Source: Botryotinia globosa (Eukaryota > Ascomycota > Leotiomycetes > Helotiales > Sclerotiniaceae). From it: 64,000 bases of DNA. The notes beneath the pieces are model-generated. The model saw only the letters and a list, made by a program, of their open reading frames with translations. It searched no databases and had not been told where the DNA came from. Each line of letters opens with the position of its first letter. Positions within the stretch are counted from its first letter, which is position 1. The translations under genes were made by a program, and so were the position numbers. Positions 46,431-58,344 of this stretch are shown here, piece after piece. The DNA lies in assembly GCA_014898425.1 (NCBI GenBank), contig RCSZ01000001.1, positions 3,100,001 through 3,164,000 on the forward strand, given 5' to 3'.

Positions 46431-48199
46431 GGATAGGGATAGGGAAGAAAGAAAAGACAATCTTGGGTGTTGCACTATACATTCAGATCAACAGTGTAGT
46501 TGCGTTGTGATGGATGACTGCTCGTCACAAACCACGCAGCTTGAAGAGATACACACAAGGACGACAAAGTAGAACAGATATGCCGCACTTTAGCAACACG
46601 GCGCCCTCCAATTTTGCAATTTTCAAAAGAGAACAGAAATTGGCCAAAAGGGAAGGAAATCACGATGGATTAGAATGGAATGGGACAGGAAATGGTGCAT
46701 AGCGAGGCGTTCACGGTGTTTAAATAAAGCCACATGATTTCGGGGGATTAATATACCTACATATACCGTAGATACCAAGAACAGTAATCGAGTAGTAGGA
46801 GCGGTATTCAAAATCGCAAGATTCAGGGTCTTCCAAAAGCCCAGAGTACTTGACTTTTTAGATAACCTGAAAATATTCACACGATCTATGATGAATACGC
46901 GAGCAGTTTAATCAATGCTTGCATCATGGATAGGTAAACAGATTCCCGAATACCTGCGATCAATTGATTACCACTTCCTCCATCTACATGAGTATCGGAT
47001 TTTCCTTGAGAGAACATCTCACATACCCTCCACGTCTTAGATCATTTCAGCGTATCTACCTACCGAGGATTTGCTGAAGCTCTGCTCTACTAATCAGTAG
47101 GTAGGTAGGTAGAGCTGAGAAATTTGTTCTGGGCTGATCTACCTCGTACTCCTTTCTTGTTTCCATTTTGTTTTGTTTTATCTTGTGCGATTCTAGTTGT
47201 CTTGTTTGATTCCATCTTAGTATACCTACCTACCTACCCTACCTCGAGTCTACCCGCCCACACGCCCAGTACACAGAAACCATCCACCCACCCATCAAAA
47301 CAAATTCTTCCCACACCTCCTATAATTCCCCAATTCCCTAATCCTCACCCCAACTGCTCACCTCAACGCATTACAAACACACCAAGCATTCAAACCATCA
47401 ATTTCATAATCATAATATTGCATCCTATCTTCCTATCACTAGCTCATATATTCCTCCCTCTCTCACTTTCCAGCCATCCATCCATGCATCCATTCAACAA
47501 CCAGGTAGAATGCCATTACGGCTTTCGCAAATACCCACCCACCCACGCATCCATCCATCCATCTATCTGCCCACCCACCCGTCCACCCATTACCAAACCA
47601 AATTACCAAAGAGAGAGAGAAAAGTATTTCGTAACTTCATTGAACCGTGCAAGATGCATACGTATTCAGCACCAAAAGAAAGAGAAGAGAGGGAGAAAGT
47701 GCGAAAGTTGGACGTATCGCTAGGTATCCTAACTAATGTATCTTCCAACTAAACAAGCAGAAGACGAAAAGCAATAAACCGTAAAATCGCAACTGTAAAT
47801 ATCATCATCCTATGAACCATTTCCATATTCGATCTCCCTCCAATGAACCCCTCCATTTCAGATACAATCTAGATAGGCATGCCGTGAAAAGAGTTCAAAA
47901 AGTAAATTAAGAAAAAGTAGAGTTTCTACCTGCATGAAATTAACAAGCTCCGTCCAGCCAGCCATGAGATAATATGTGTCAAAGCCATTCATTAATCTAT
48001 CTCGACTCAATAAACGCTCGAAATGCGTGATATAAAGCAAAAGGTATTTATTGTCAAAGGGGTAGAAATCAAGTCAGGGTAGCCAACATGGCTCTAACCA
48101 ATTTTGGTGGAGGAGCTGTGAAGAATAAGCGGGTTAGCTCTCATTCACAAAAACCACCCATTCCGATCTCAAGTGACCCACCTCATTCAGGCAAGACAC
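46431..48199. other. Intergenic, low-complexity
   Basis: 3' flanks of two converging genes. A 199-codon frame at 47124-47723 is made of Pro/His/Ser/Thr low-complexity sequence from ACCC/CATC-type repeats and is not taken as a gene. Clusters of TACC/GGTA words occur at 47050-47110 and 47220-47240. Confidence 0.55.
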
Positions 48200-50366
48200 C
48201 TAACGATAGGCATGTTTAGGAACACTGATGCTCATCCTACCTTTTCGGTCCTTTTCGATCCTAACACCTCCCTCAGGCTCCACAATTCTTTCCCTTCTCA
48301 CAACGGTCACATCTCTACCATCATGGATTTCCTCTTCATAAAGTACCAACTGGCTGTCGCTATGTCGGGCTCCTGAACGACGAAGACGCTCCGCGCGGCG
48401 GAACTCTCGGTTAGCCTTTCGATCTGCTTTGAGTGCTAGCTTCTCGGCCTCGAGAGCTTCCTTCTCGAGCTCGAGAGCTTTGATCTCAGCTCGAATTGAG
48501 CGTCCACCCTTGTGATGACTATTAGAGTGTGATAATGACATTGCACCGATAGGCTCTGTGCGCTCAATAATTTCCCTCTTTTCGTAGAAGACGCTCTCTT
48601 CGTCTCGCGATCTAGGGCGCCCTTCCAATATGACGGGTTCATTATGGTGATGAGTATGGTGGCTATGGTGACTGTGATGAGAGTATGTGCTTCGTGCTGG
48701 AGATGGAGACCGTTCGACGATCTTAGTGGATTCGTGGATCTCAACATGCTGTTGAGGCGGGGGTGGTGGTGCATATATAATTGGTTGAGGTGGTGGCGCA
48801 TATACGACTGATGCGGGAGGTGGTGCCCATTGAGTTGGAGTTGGGGGTGGATGTGCATAGTGAACCGACTCTGGCGGAGGCGGATAGTGAACTGACTCTG
48901 GCGGGGGAGGAGGATAGTGGACTGACTCTGGAGGAGGCGGATAGTGGACTGACTCTGGAGGAGGCGGATAGTGTACAGATGGAGGAGGTGGAGGAGCATG
49001 GTGTACAACTGATGGAGGAGGCGGAGGGACATGGTGTACAACTGATGGAGGAGGCGGAGGTGCGTGATGTACTACTGGTGGTGGGGGTGGTGGAATAGTG
49101 AAGACCTCCGTACGTTCTTCGATCACAGTTCCAGCTTCGGATCGGCCACCTGACATTTCGAGTTCTGGAGCAATGAGGTATGTTGTTAGAGTTGTCTCTA
49201 CCTCCCTCATCTCGTCGACTTTGACTTCTTTGGAAGCATGGGATTAGGGGGCATTTTGATGCGGCGATGAAGAGTAAATGAAAGATAGATACTTACTCTC
49301 AGCTGCTTTATATTCCTCACTCAACTTGATAACCTCATCAATGTTTTCTCTTCCAAGTGCCTTTTGAATGATGATTGTGTCACCCTATACATGTCAATAC
49401 GATTTGACTAACGGATGAATCTTTAGAATGACTGACCTCTTCTTCGAAAGGATAATCCAAATCGATGATAGCTTTCTTGCTGACCAACCTAGCTGGCATT
49501 CTTGTCTTTCCCTTCTTAGGGAACTCACTTCTTACTGATATCGTAGTACCACTATCAGATGAGCTAACACTCTCGCTTCTAACGCTTCTTGTGGCAGTCG
49601 AACGACTCTCCTTGCTGTGACTTCTGTGGCTTCTTCTTTCATGGCTGCCTCTTCTCTCGTGACTTCTTCTCCTTCGTCTGACGATTTCTCTTTCTCTAAT
49701 TCTTTCGGGATAAGCTCTGAAGTCTTCATCACCATAGAAGTCGGGTTCTGCGACCTTGATTTCATCGTAGTCTCTCTCGGCATATCTTCTAGGTGGGGGC
49801 AGTCCTCTAGTTCTTGGTAGTGGAACAGGTGTCAAAGGTGGTGGTCTAACATCTGGGCGTCTGGCAGGTGGACCATACTCATCCCTCAACCTCTCGGCTT
49901 CTCTCTCATACCTAACCAGCGGCTTGCGGTCAAATGTATCAAGAGAACTCTGTCTTCTCAAAAATGCGGGTCTGCCGCCAGCTCTTCGAGGAGGTGGTGG
50001 AGATTCATCCCTTTCCCTTTCCCTCTCTCGCTCTCTTTCCATTGTAATGGTTGTAGATCTTTGTCGTCCTGGTTCTGGTTCACGTTGAAGCCTGGGTGAA
50101 TCGTAGTAATCTCGTTCGTCGTAATGTTCTCGCTCCTCTTCATATCCCCGTGGACCTCGACGCTCGTAAACATCATCAAAAGATCGTTCTCGTGCATGGC
50201 CACCTGTAGCTCTGAGAAATCGGGAATCTCGTTCTTCTCGATCGGGTGCAAAACGGACTCGGTCGCGCTCCGAGGCGAACCGCTCACTGTCCCAACGGTT
50301 CCCCCCACCGCCACGGCTGCTTAGGGTTTCCGAGGAATTTCGATATGGATCACCCATTCTAGACAT
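48200..50366 (-). CDS. Disordered Arg/Pro-rich fungal protein with DUF8035-type core
   Basis: Three exons, 50366-49437, 49384-49297 and 49227-48200, give 681 residues. Donors are GTCAGT and GTAAGT, acceptors ATAG and AAAG. The conserved core lies at the exon 1-2 junction, PARLVSKKAIIDLDYPFEEE joined to GDTIIIQKALGRENIDEVI, the pattern I associate with the Pezizomycotina family DUF8035. The N-terminal 250 residues are rich in Arg/Glu/Asp, with RERERERERE and RRRRR runs and RS/SR dipeptides like SR-type RNA-associated proteins. The middle holds long proline tracts with repeated PPPPESVHY and PPPPPSVVHH units. The C-terminus has a coiled-coil-like ALELEKEALEAEKLALKADRKA segment. Function is not established. 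An RNA-related or scaffolding role is possible from composition alone. Confidence 0.85.
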
Positions 50367-51496
50367 GATTTCTCGAATTTAAGTTCGAAAAAAATCAAAA
50401 TGAACGGCGTGAAAAATGGGTTAAGATTGTTGAAAGGTTGAACAGTTCGAGAAGTTGTTGTTCAGCTGAGGGATGTCTTATGCGAAACGACCCAGTTAGT
50501 TGTGAAGTCGTACCCCGCTTAAGTGATCAAAAACGTGGTGGGTGTGCTCTGTATGGTAAACCCAACCAAGTATCTATGGAGATGGGAGGTATAAAATTTT
50601 CACGATATGAAAATAATAAGGAGGTTGGAGTATAATAATTATTGTGTCAAGGTTCGAGAACTTATGATTAAAGTTCTTTTTAGGGAAAAAAAGGAGACGG
50701 TGGATAATTCTTTCGAGGATGTGGGATTTTGAATTTTGAATTTTGAATTTTGACTTTTGGGGGAGAATTTGGAGGTTGGAACTTGGAATTGAGAGGTTAT
50801 GAGCAAAGCAGTGCAAAGTTAACACAAACAGGTTAAAGTGACGAAAATATTCAAGGATTCAAGGATTTTGTAAGTTCAAGGATTCAAGGATTCACTCATG
50901 GTTTGTACGCTTCGTATCAAGACGCCATATCATTGGGTTGATGATATCTGATACCGATGCACCTTTGCTGCCCAAGGAGATCATTACACGTGAAAGGTTT
51001 CTGAATGGATAGAAAGATTCTCACTACCAACCTAGCCCTAGTAGGTGTAATGTATGTATGTACTTTGTATGTGGATGTGATGTATGTTGATGGAGTATAA
51101 ACTTTCCCCGAGTATAACTGTATAGGTATGCTTCGTTGTCTTGCGTTTGATCTATTGATTTATAGTGGTCGAGTATGTATGTATGTATACCTCGATATAT
51201 AGGCAGTAAATGTTCATTGTCCGGAACCGTGTCGAATTGTATGGGATTGGTGGCAGAAAGGCTATACCTCGAGTACGATATGTAGAGTATAGACTTAGAT
51301 ATACAGACATATAGTAGATATACAGACATATAGTAGACATATATATATATAGACATATAGACATATAGATATACAGACATATAGTAGACAAATATATATA
51401 GACATATAGACATATAGACATATAGACATATAGACATATAGATATACAGACATATAGTAGACATAGATATATAGACATATAGATAAGACATATAGA

Positions 51497-51616
51497 CATA
51501 TAAACATATAAACATATAAACATATAAACATATAAACATATAAACATATAAACATATAAACATATAAACATATAAACATATAAACATATAAACATATAAA
51601 CATATAAACATATAAA
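51497..51616 (+). repeat. (CATATAAA)15 octamer satellite
   Basis: Fifteen perfect CATATAAA units. Upstream from about 51300 the array continues in a degenerate CATATAGA form mixed with TAGTAGACATA words. Because eight is not a multiple of three, all three frames of the opposite strand stay open and repeat MFICLYVY. Confidence 0.95.
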
Positions 51617-51681
51617 CAAACATACACTCACACTTACACTAGATAGATCCTAGGCATATGTCATAAAACTCCGTATATACC

Positions 51682-51726
51682 CTCTCTCTCTCTCTCTCTC
51701 TCTCTCTTCCCCTTCCCCTTCCCCTT
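51682..51726 (+). repeat. (CT)14 followed by (TTCCCC)3
   Basis: Fourteen CT units run into three TTCCCC units, a pure pyrimidine tract of about 45 bp. Confidence 0.93.
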
Positions 51727-52524
51727 TGCATTGAATTTTGATCTTTATCTTTATTTTCTTTCTCATTTTGATTGTTGGCCGGCAGTGACCCAAGAATCTC
51801 CTCCACTACCTACTATCTATCTTCCTTCCCAGGTATTATCCGTGAATGAGTTCCACAAGGCACAGGGCTTTACCCAAGGGTTTCCTTACCGTCCCTTGTG
51901 GGAAAAGATTCTAGGGCCAGGTGACGTAGATGGCGATCAGATTAATTACTTTTAAATCTTATGCCCGAGTATCGATACCGAGTGATAACCATGCACTTCG
52001 TACAATGAATGTAATACAGCATACGTATGATATATGATATATCTGGCATGATATCAAAAATACCAGGTACGTATGTGTTACAAAGCATATGGAGTACGAG
52101 TTCGTGATCATTTGGGAAATGAACATATACAATGTATTCATCGAACAATATAAGTAGGTACCTAAAGTGATGCCCAAATTTTGAGCTCCCGGTCTCTCTG
52201 AGATTAAAATCTCTCTAGCAATCATTGAGGTGCGTCTAGCTGAGTTCATCAGCATTCGACAATCATCACATGACTCGATTGGCTCTCTAAGATCCCAATC
52301 ATTATATGTGTGCACCTAACATCATTACAAGAACACACCTACCTAGGTATGATAACAGTCTGGCTATCTAAGTTCCATCTTCCTACAGCACTAGAGACTA
52401 GAGTCACACTTATAGCAACACTTCTATCCGGCCCGTCCCATCCCACTATTTATTAGTCTTCAACAAAAGAAAGAACGCGAACGTTAGCTCTTCTTCGATT
52501 TGGACGTACTTCACACTTCAAATA

Positions 52525-53673
52525 CTACTTGGGAGAATCCTGCGTGGATCTGAGAATATCACCCTCCATCACCGTCTGCATCAATGAGAACCAGCTGTGA
52601 TTGAAGTCAATCGCCACGTTTGATACATCAAAAGCATGTGACCAAAGGCCTCTGATACTCTGGAAGTCCACAATTGAGATCTTAGAGGGGGCCTTTTCGA
52701 TGCTACTGCAGATCCTTTCTCGTGCAGAAAGCAATTTTAGCGAAGCGAACAGCATTTGGTCATACTGTAGTAGGTCAATCGTGAATGGCTTTTTTGCTAC
52801 AGCGTGTCAGTGTTGATTTCATCCAGTTCTCATCAGCTGACTAGGACAACACTTTACAAACTATCTAAGGTTATACCACACCTCGCAAAACATCAAATCC
52901 ATTCCGTGCAATGATTTGATCCAACTATGAGCTTCTTTCCGAGGATGTTCCGATGGTGGAGTGATAAGACACTCTCTATTCGTAAAAGAAATACGAGTCG
53001 GAATTTGACCACCTCGATAAAACTTTTGAGAACTCGATTGCGCCCCTCGAATATTGATTGAGATGAGGCCCTACTACTAATTCCTTTAATCTATTTGGAA
53101 ATATATGTTTTTCATTTATAGTTAAGTCATAATTCATTCAATTCAAAGAATTTCGATGTATAATTGACTGGCCAAATTCGTACTGTTTTGTCTCCTACAA
53201 ATATACTGTATCTGATATTCTTGAGATTCTTCGAGGTAAAAACTCTGTGAATCTTATTACTTAGAACTGGATAATTCATCCGGAGAATCGAGGATAATGT
53301 TGTCATGTTGTAAACATCTGATAGCTTCTACATCGCCTCGCCTCAAATCTTTCACAATGTTCCAACGTTCGCGCATGTTCGAACCGCTATCCATCTACAT
53401 ATTAACAAGCTTCGGAGATCCATCCAGTTCCGCTTGCATATCGCAAAATTTTCCGTTCTTCAATCACCCGGAATAGCAAGGTTTGATTTCCTTCACAAGG
53501 TGAATAGAGTTATCACGAACCCCACCGGTTAAGTTGTCATTCAGAGTATCATTGGCGAGTTTATCTCATGACACAGGCGGGTGCTAGATCTTCCCCGCAT
53601 GCAAAATACATCGTGGAGAAGCTTGGCCTTCAACCGGCAGCGGAACGAGATGTTCCGTCTGCAATTCGGAGTA
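52525..53673 (-). pseudogene. Unrecognised conserved-looking gene, broken by four in-frame stops
   Basis: One minus-strand frame from 53673 down to about 53257 has clear coding character (for example VRDNSIHLVKEIKPCYSG, and SNMRERWNIVKDLRRGDVEA) but is interrupted by TAG (53584-53586), TGA (53566-53568), TGA (53464-53466) and TAG (53395-53397). All four stops lie in the same frame, as expected for point mutations rather than wrong introns; two directly follow contexts where Trp would fit. A second exon-like piece begins after a TAGTAG acceptor near 53055 (GLISINIRGAQSSSQKFYR, then PPSEHPRKEAHSWIKSLHG) and ends near a GTGTGG donor at about 52875. The last piece, after a GTAG acceptor at about 52800, contains SIRGLWSHAFDVSNVAIDF and ends at 52525. 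I do not recognise the family. The right-hand exons remain open, so the 3' part decayed less. Confidence 0.6.
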
Positions 53674-53949
53674 CAAATTAATTCATACGATTTATACTCT
53701 ACAAAAGGTTAGTTGTAGACTGTTCCCCGCTGCGTTACAAGGAATCAATTCAAAGGATACCATCACAGTGTTTATATATCTACCCATTCTAGTCTATGAA
53801 CATGTCTACTTTTATATTCTTGCTCTCGGACAATTCGGCAGGCTGCGGTCTTTTGAATTAAGTGATACACGTTCTTCTCTCAACATCATCAATTAGATCT
53901 TTATACTTTCAATACCAAAATTGTACGCTTCTTGACAAGTTTTGCAAAC

Positions 53950-55139
53950 ATGGCTTCGTTACGCTTGACGGCTGTGCTTGCTGTCGCGTCTTTCCTCGCT
54001 TCCGTTCAAGGAGCACCATTAGCCCAGGATACTCAGAAACGCTGCTCAGCAACCTCGCACTGGCCAGGTTGGAACAAACTCCAATATGCATTCGTCTTGT
54101 GAGAAACTCACCAAATAACAATGTAGAATACACATACTAATCATACTAGTGGTGACTCCTACACGCAGACTGGCTTCGAGACGAATGGTACTCAACCGAC
54201 ACCTACCAATCCACTTGGAAATCCTACATATCCAGGTTAGAAACCTTCGATTTGATATGCCTCTAAGTAGCTCTGACTTCTCCTAGGCTATACTTCTTCC
54301 AACGGTCCAAATTGGGTAGACTATCTCACAGTCAAATACAACAAATCTGCCGTGTTAACGTATAATTTGGCGTATGGAGGAGCCACCGTCAACTCCGCTC
54401 TTGTAGCACCTTATAAGCCAGAAGTTTCATCTATTGCCAATCAGATTGAGAACCAGTTCTTCCCCACTTACGCAGGAAAGCCAGAAATAGCCCCATGGTC
54501 ATCTGACAACACCCTTTTTGCTCTTTTCGACGGCATCAACGATGTTGGTAATTCGTATCTTCTTGGAGCTCCAGCAACTGCAAACCTTAACGAACGAATC
54601 ATGGCAGTTTATCACGGTCTAGTAGATGAGCTCTACTATATTGGCGCTCGCAATTTTGCATTCCTGAATGTTCCACCTGTGGATAGAAGCCCATTGTCGA
54701 TTTCCGGCGGTGCTGCAGCGCAAGCCCTGGAAAAGCTTGACATTGCTGATTGGAATAACCGTCTTGCGGCGCTTGCCCGAAGCCTCAAGAAAACCTTCAC
54801 GGATGTCAATGTTTTCACAGTTGACGCTCATGCCCTCTTCACCAAAGTCTTAGATAATCCGAAGAGCTTTCCTCAGACATCTGTCTACCACAATACCACT
54901 GCTTATTGCGTCGCGTACGAGAAGTAAGCTACTGTATTCCCTTCATTACTCGGCTAATTTTAACCTGCTAACCAAATTACGGCAGTGGTACGCCGACATC
55001 AAATTACAGCGATCCATCTTGCTACATACCTGTCAACGAGTATTTCTGGTTGAACTCATTACATCCTACTTATCCTATGCATGACGTTTTGGCACAGGGG
55101 GTTGCGGCAGTGTTGGAATCGGGACCCAACGTTTGTTAG
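53950..55139 (+). CDS. Secreted SGNH/GDSL esterase (carbohydrate esterase family 16-like)
   Basis: Four exons, 53950-54098, 54150-54235, 54287-54923 and 54986-55139, give 341 residues; all introns are 50-60 bp with AG ends. A signal peptide (about 1-21, ending VQGA) predicts secretion, with several N-glycosylation sites. SGNH blocks: GDSYT with nucleophile Ser53, the block II glycine in NLAYGGAT (109-110), and GIND with Asn163 in block III. Block V reads WLNSLHPT: His317 is present but the residue three before it, normally the catalytic Asp of DxxH, is Asn314. CE16 enzymes remove acetyl groups from plant hemicellulose oligosaccharides; such a role is likely by family if the enzyme is active. 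It is head-to-head with the pseudogene on its left. Confidence 0.9.
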
Positions 55140-56107
55140 TAACTTCTTTGTATACACTATATTGAGCTCTAGGGATCTTTCTTAGTATTGCAATACGTAC
55201 TTTTCCACTTGACTATCGTCTTCGTGCCTTTTCGTATAATTACGGCGAAAAGCTCTGTATCCTGACCTTTCCAATGTGGTTCTTCTTAACACGTCGCTTC
55301 GATTTTACCTACAAACGGTCTTTCTCGTTTCTCTTTTTGTAAACCCTCTATGTCTTGATCGTTTGTCCTTCACTGGTATCAGTAAGGCCACGCACGCATG
55401 ATGCTCAACGTCTTTGCGGTGAATTATTCCCTCGATCGATCTGATCCAAAGACTGCCGGGATCGATTATAATTCTTCGTACAATCACATTGTCAAAATGA
55501 GACAAATGAACCTCCCTATCAACACTTTCCTATTTTCCAGTAACCCACACGAAATCTTCCGGAAATTCATCCCTTATTCGTACAGCTCATTTCGAGAACG
55601 TTTCGCAATCACGTGGCTCGGGATTCCATGACCCAATTGGGGTTAGAATATCTTATCTTGAGCTTATCGGACCCCTCTGTCCAATTTTCCAAGCTTTCAT
55701 ATGTCGTTGGAACAGCTATCAAAGCCATCGGTCATAGAATCGGTACCAATCGGACGAGCTAGGATTTGTCCAGCCATACGATAATCTCACAATCCTCTTC
55801 AGAAATGTAATGAAAATACCACTTCAGAAAACTTTCATGCGCTGGTCTGTCGTGTCTTGACCCGATTGATATACGAAGTCCCGCTCACGCACAGGTACCT
55901 GACGTTCAGTGGAGATACTCGTAGAAGATATATATTTGGAGCTTCCAGTCCTCCCTCACCTTTCTTTCTGTATACCACTTTCTGTTGTTTTACTTCTCGT
56001 ATAAGACACGTTTTATTCTGAAATCCCTTTACAGAATCTAGAGTCTCAATTGGATATCTATCTGTCTGTTGTTTTCTTCTCCCAATTGACTTTTGCAATT
56101 CGCTAGA
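55140..56107. other. Intergenic, promoter of the amine oxidase
   Basis: No RNA gene or convincing coding frame. A minus-strand frame at 55835-56245 overlaps the amine oxidase 5' end and lacks features. Confidence 0.55.
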
Positions 56108-58344
56108 ATGGCTACCAATAGACTCCAATCCCTCGCATATCACCTGGCCGCAACTTCCCCTCCACCTCATCCATTCGATCCTCTTTCCAATGCAGAAATT
56201 GAGAAAGCAGTTCAGGTTATCCGAGCTGAAAAGGGATCCGTTCATTACAATGCCATCACATTATATGAACCCCGCAAAAAGGAGATGATGAAATGGCTTG
56301 AGAGCCCAGAAGTCGTTCCAAGACCAAAGAGAATCGCAGATGTGGTGGTTATTGCCCCAGGTGGTAAGGTGTACGATGGCTTGGTTGATCTGGCAGAGGG
56401 AAGAGTGATGAAATGGGAAAACATTGACGGTGTACAACCTTTGGTATGTTCTCAATGTATCTCGAGGGAACTAAAGTTAACAATAATTTCAGATCACCAT
56501 GGAAGATCTCCAAATTGTCGAGCATGTCGTTCGTAAAGATCCGAAGGTCATCGAACAATGTGTGTTGAGTGGTATTCCAGCGGAAGATATGCACAAAGTG
56601 TATTGCGATCGTAAGTCCCCTGTATTTCCCCTTGTTTACTCCCCTTATACTAAGCGATAACAGCATGGACCATTGGTTACGACCACCGATTTGGCAACAA
56701 CGTTCGTCTACAACAAGCCCTCATGTATTATCGACCACACATGGACGATTCTCAATACTCTTTCCCCCTTGATTTCTGTCCTATTTTCGATGCCGAAAAA
56801 CAAAACATCATTCACATCGATATCCCTGAAGTTCGACGACCCGTGAACAAGGCAGCGCCAAATAATTATCATCCAGCGAGCATTGAGAAAGAAGGAGGCT
56901 ACAGGAAAGATATCACTCCAATCAATATCACACAACCATCTGGCGTATCATTCAAGGTCAATGGTCGAGAGCTCAATTGGCAAAACTGGAACTTCCATGT
57001 CGGATTTAATTACAAGGAAGGTATTGTTCTCAACAACATTACGTACAATGACAAGGGTACCGTCAGACCTGTGTTCTACAGACTTTCTCTCGCTGAGATG
57101 GTTGTTCCTTATGGTAACCCCGAACATCCTCATCAACGTAAACACGCTTTCGATCTTGGAGAGTATGGAGGAGGATACATGACCAACAGTCTCTCTCTCG
57201 GCTGCGACTGCAAAGGGGCTATTCATTACATGGTACAGTCTTATCCAACCCAGCATGAAACACACCCAGACATTTCTAACAATAGACAATATAGGACGCT
57301 GCCTTTGTAAACCGTGCCGGTGAGAGCACCACCATCAAAAACGCCATCTGTATCCACGAAGAAGACGCCGGTATCCTCTTCAAACATACCGATTTCCGCG
57401 ATGAATCCGTCATCGTGACTCGCGGTCGCAAACTCATCATCTCCCACATTTTCACCGCCGCCAACTACGAATACTGCGTCTACTGGATCTTCCACCAAGA
57501 CGGCACCATCCAGCTCGAAATCAAACTCACCGGTATCCTCAACACCTACTCCATGAACCCCGGCGAAGACACCAAGGGCTGGGGCACCGAAGTCTACCCC
57601 GGCGTCAACGCCCATAATCATCAACATCTCTTCTGCTTGCGCATCGACTCCAACATCGACGGCCCCAACAACACCGTCTTCCAAGCCGACGCCCTGCCCG
57701 GCGCCGGCGCCGTCGGCTCCCCCGAAAATCCCTACGGCAACGCCTTCTTCGCCAAGAAAACCGAATACAAAACCGTCAACGAATCCATCTCCGACTACGA
57801 CGGCGTCACCTCGCGCACCTGGGAAATGGCCAACCCCAACAAACTCAACCCCTACTCCCACAAACCCGTCTCCTACAAACTCGTCAGTCGGGAGGTGCCC
57901 AAGCTCCTCCCCAAAGAAGGTTCGCTCGTGTGGAAGCGCGCCGGCTTCGCCCGCCACGCCGTCCACGTGACGCCCTACTCAGACGACCAGCTGCACCCAG
58001 CCGGCCGCCACGTGCCGCAGACATCGGGCGAGCCCAGCGCCGGCTTGCCCGAGTGGATCGCCAACGGCGAGGCGTCGATCCAGAATACGGATATTGTGCT
58101 CTGGCACACGTTTGGCATCACGCACTTCCCCAGCCCCGAGGATTTCCCCATCATGCCGGCGGAACCCATGACGCTGCTGTTGCGGCCGAGAAATTTCTTC
58201 ACCAGGAATCCCGCCTTGGATGTGCCGCCTAGCTACTGCAGTACGCCGAGCAGTGTCGCGGCGAGTAAAGGTAGGGAGGCGACGAGTGTGTTGAATTTGA
58301 CGGATGGGGAGAGTAGGTTGGTGGATGGAAAGAAATGCTTTTGA
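56108..58344 (+). CDS. Copper amine oxidase (TPQ cofactor)
   Basis: Four exons, 56108-56443, 56493-56610, 56664-57232 and 57295-58344, give 690 residues, like peroxisomal-type yeast amine oxidases. I used the ATG at 56108 rather than an upstream TTG. Introns start GTATGT, GTAAGT and GTACAG. The catalytic base is Asp315 in AFDLGEYGGGY, and the TPQ precursor is Tyr399 in AANYEYC. Copper ligands are His450 and His452 in HNHQH and His618 in THFPSPEDFP. LGCDCKGAIHY is the usual disulfide region. The enzyme oxidises primary amines to aldehyde, ammonia and H2O2. There is no signal peptide, and the C-terminus (KKCF) is not a PTS1, so location is open. Exon 4 is far more GC-rich than the rest of the window, C-rich first and G-rich after about 58080. 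Confidence 0.96.

Larger units (their letters stand above)
50367..52524. other. Intergenic with octamer satellite and CT tract
   Basis: Promoter side of the DUF8035-like gene on the left. Contains GAATTTT heptamers (50728-50757), a CAAGGATT direct repeat (50850-50895), the octamer satellite and the CT tract listed separately, and one TACCTAGGTA palindrome (52340-52349). Long minus-strand frames here are translations of the satellite. Confidence 0.65.

Noticed and set aside
47124..47723. 199-codon + strand frame
   Set aside because: Composed of Pro/Ser/Thr/His runs from ACCC and CATC simple repeats; begins with a TTG and has no domain.
51024..51631. Long minus-strand frames repeating MFICLYVY
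   Set aside because: They are translations of the CATATAAA satellite in all three frames.
57241..57966. 241-codon open frame on the minus strand, rich in Gly, Val, Asp and Phe
   Set aside because: It is the antisense shadow of the amine oxidase terminal exon. The C-rich codon use of that exon leaves the opposite strand free of stops; the amine oxidase motifs are on the + strand.
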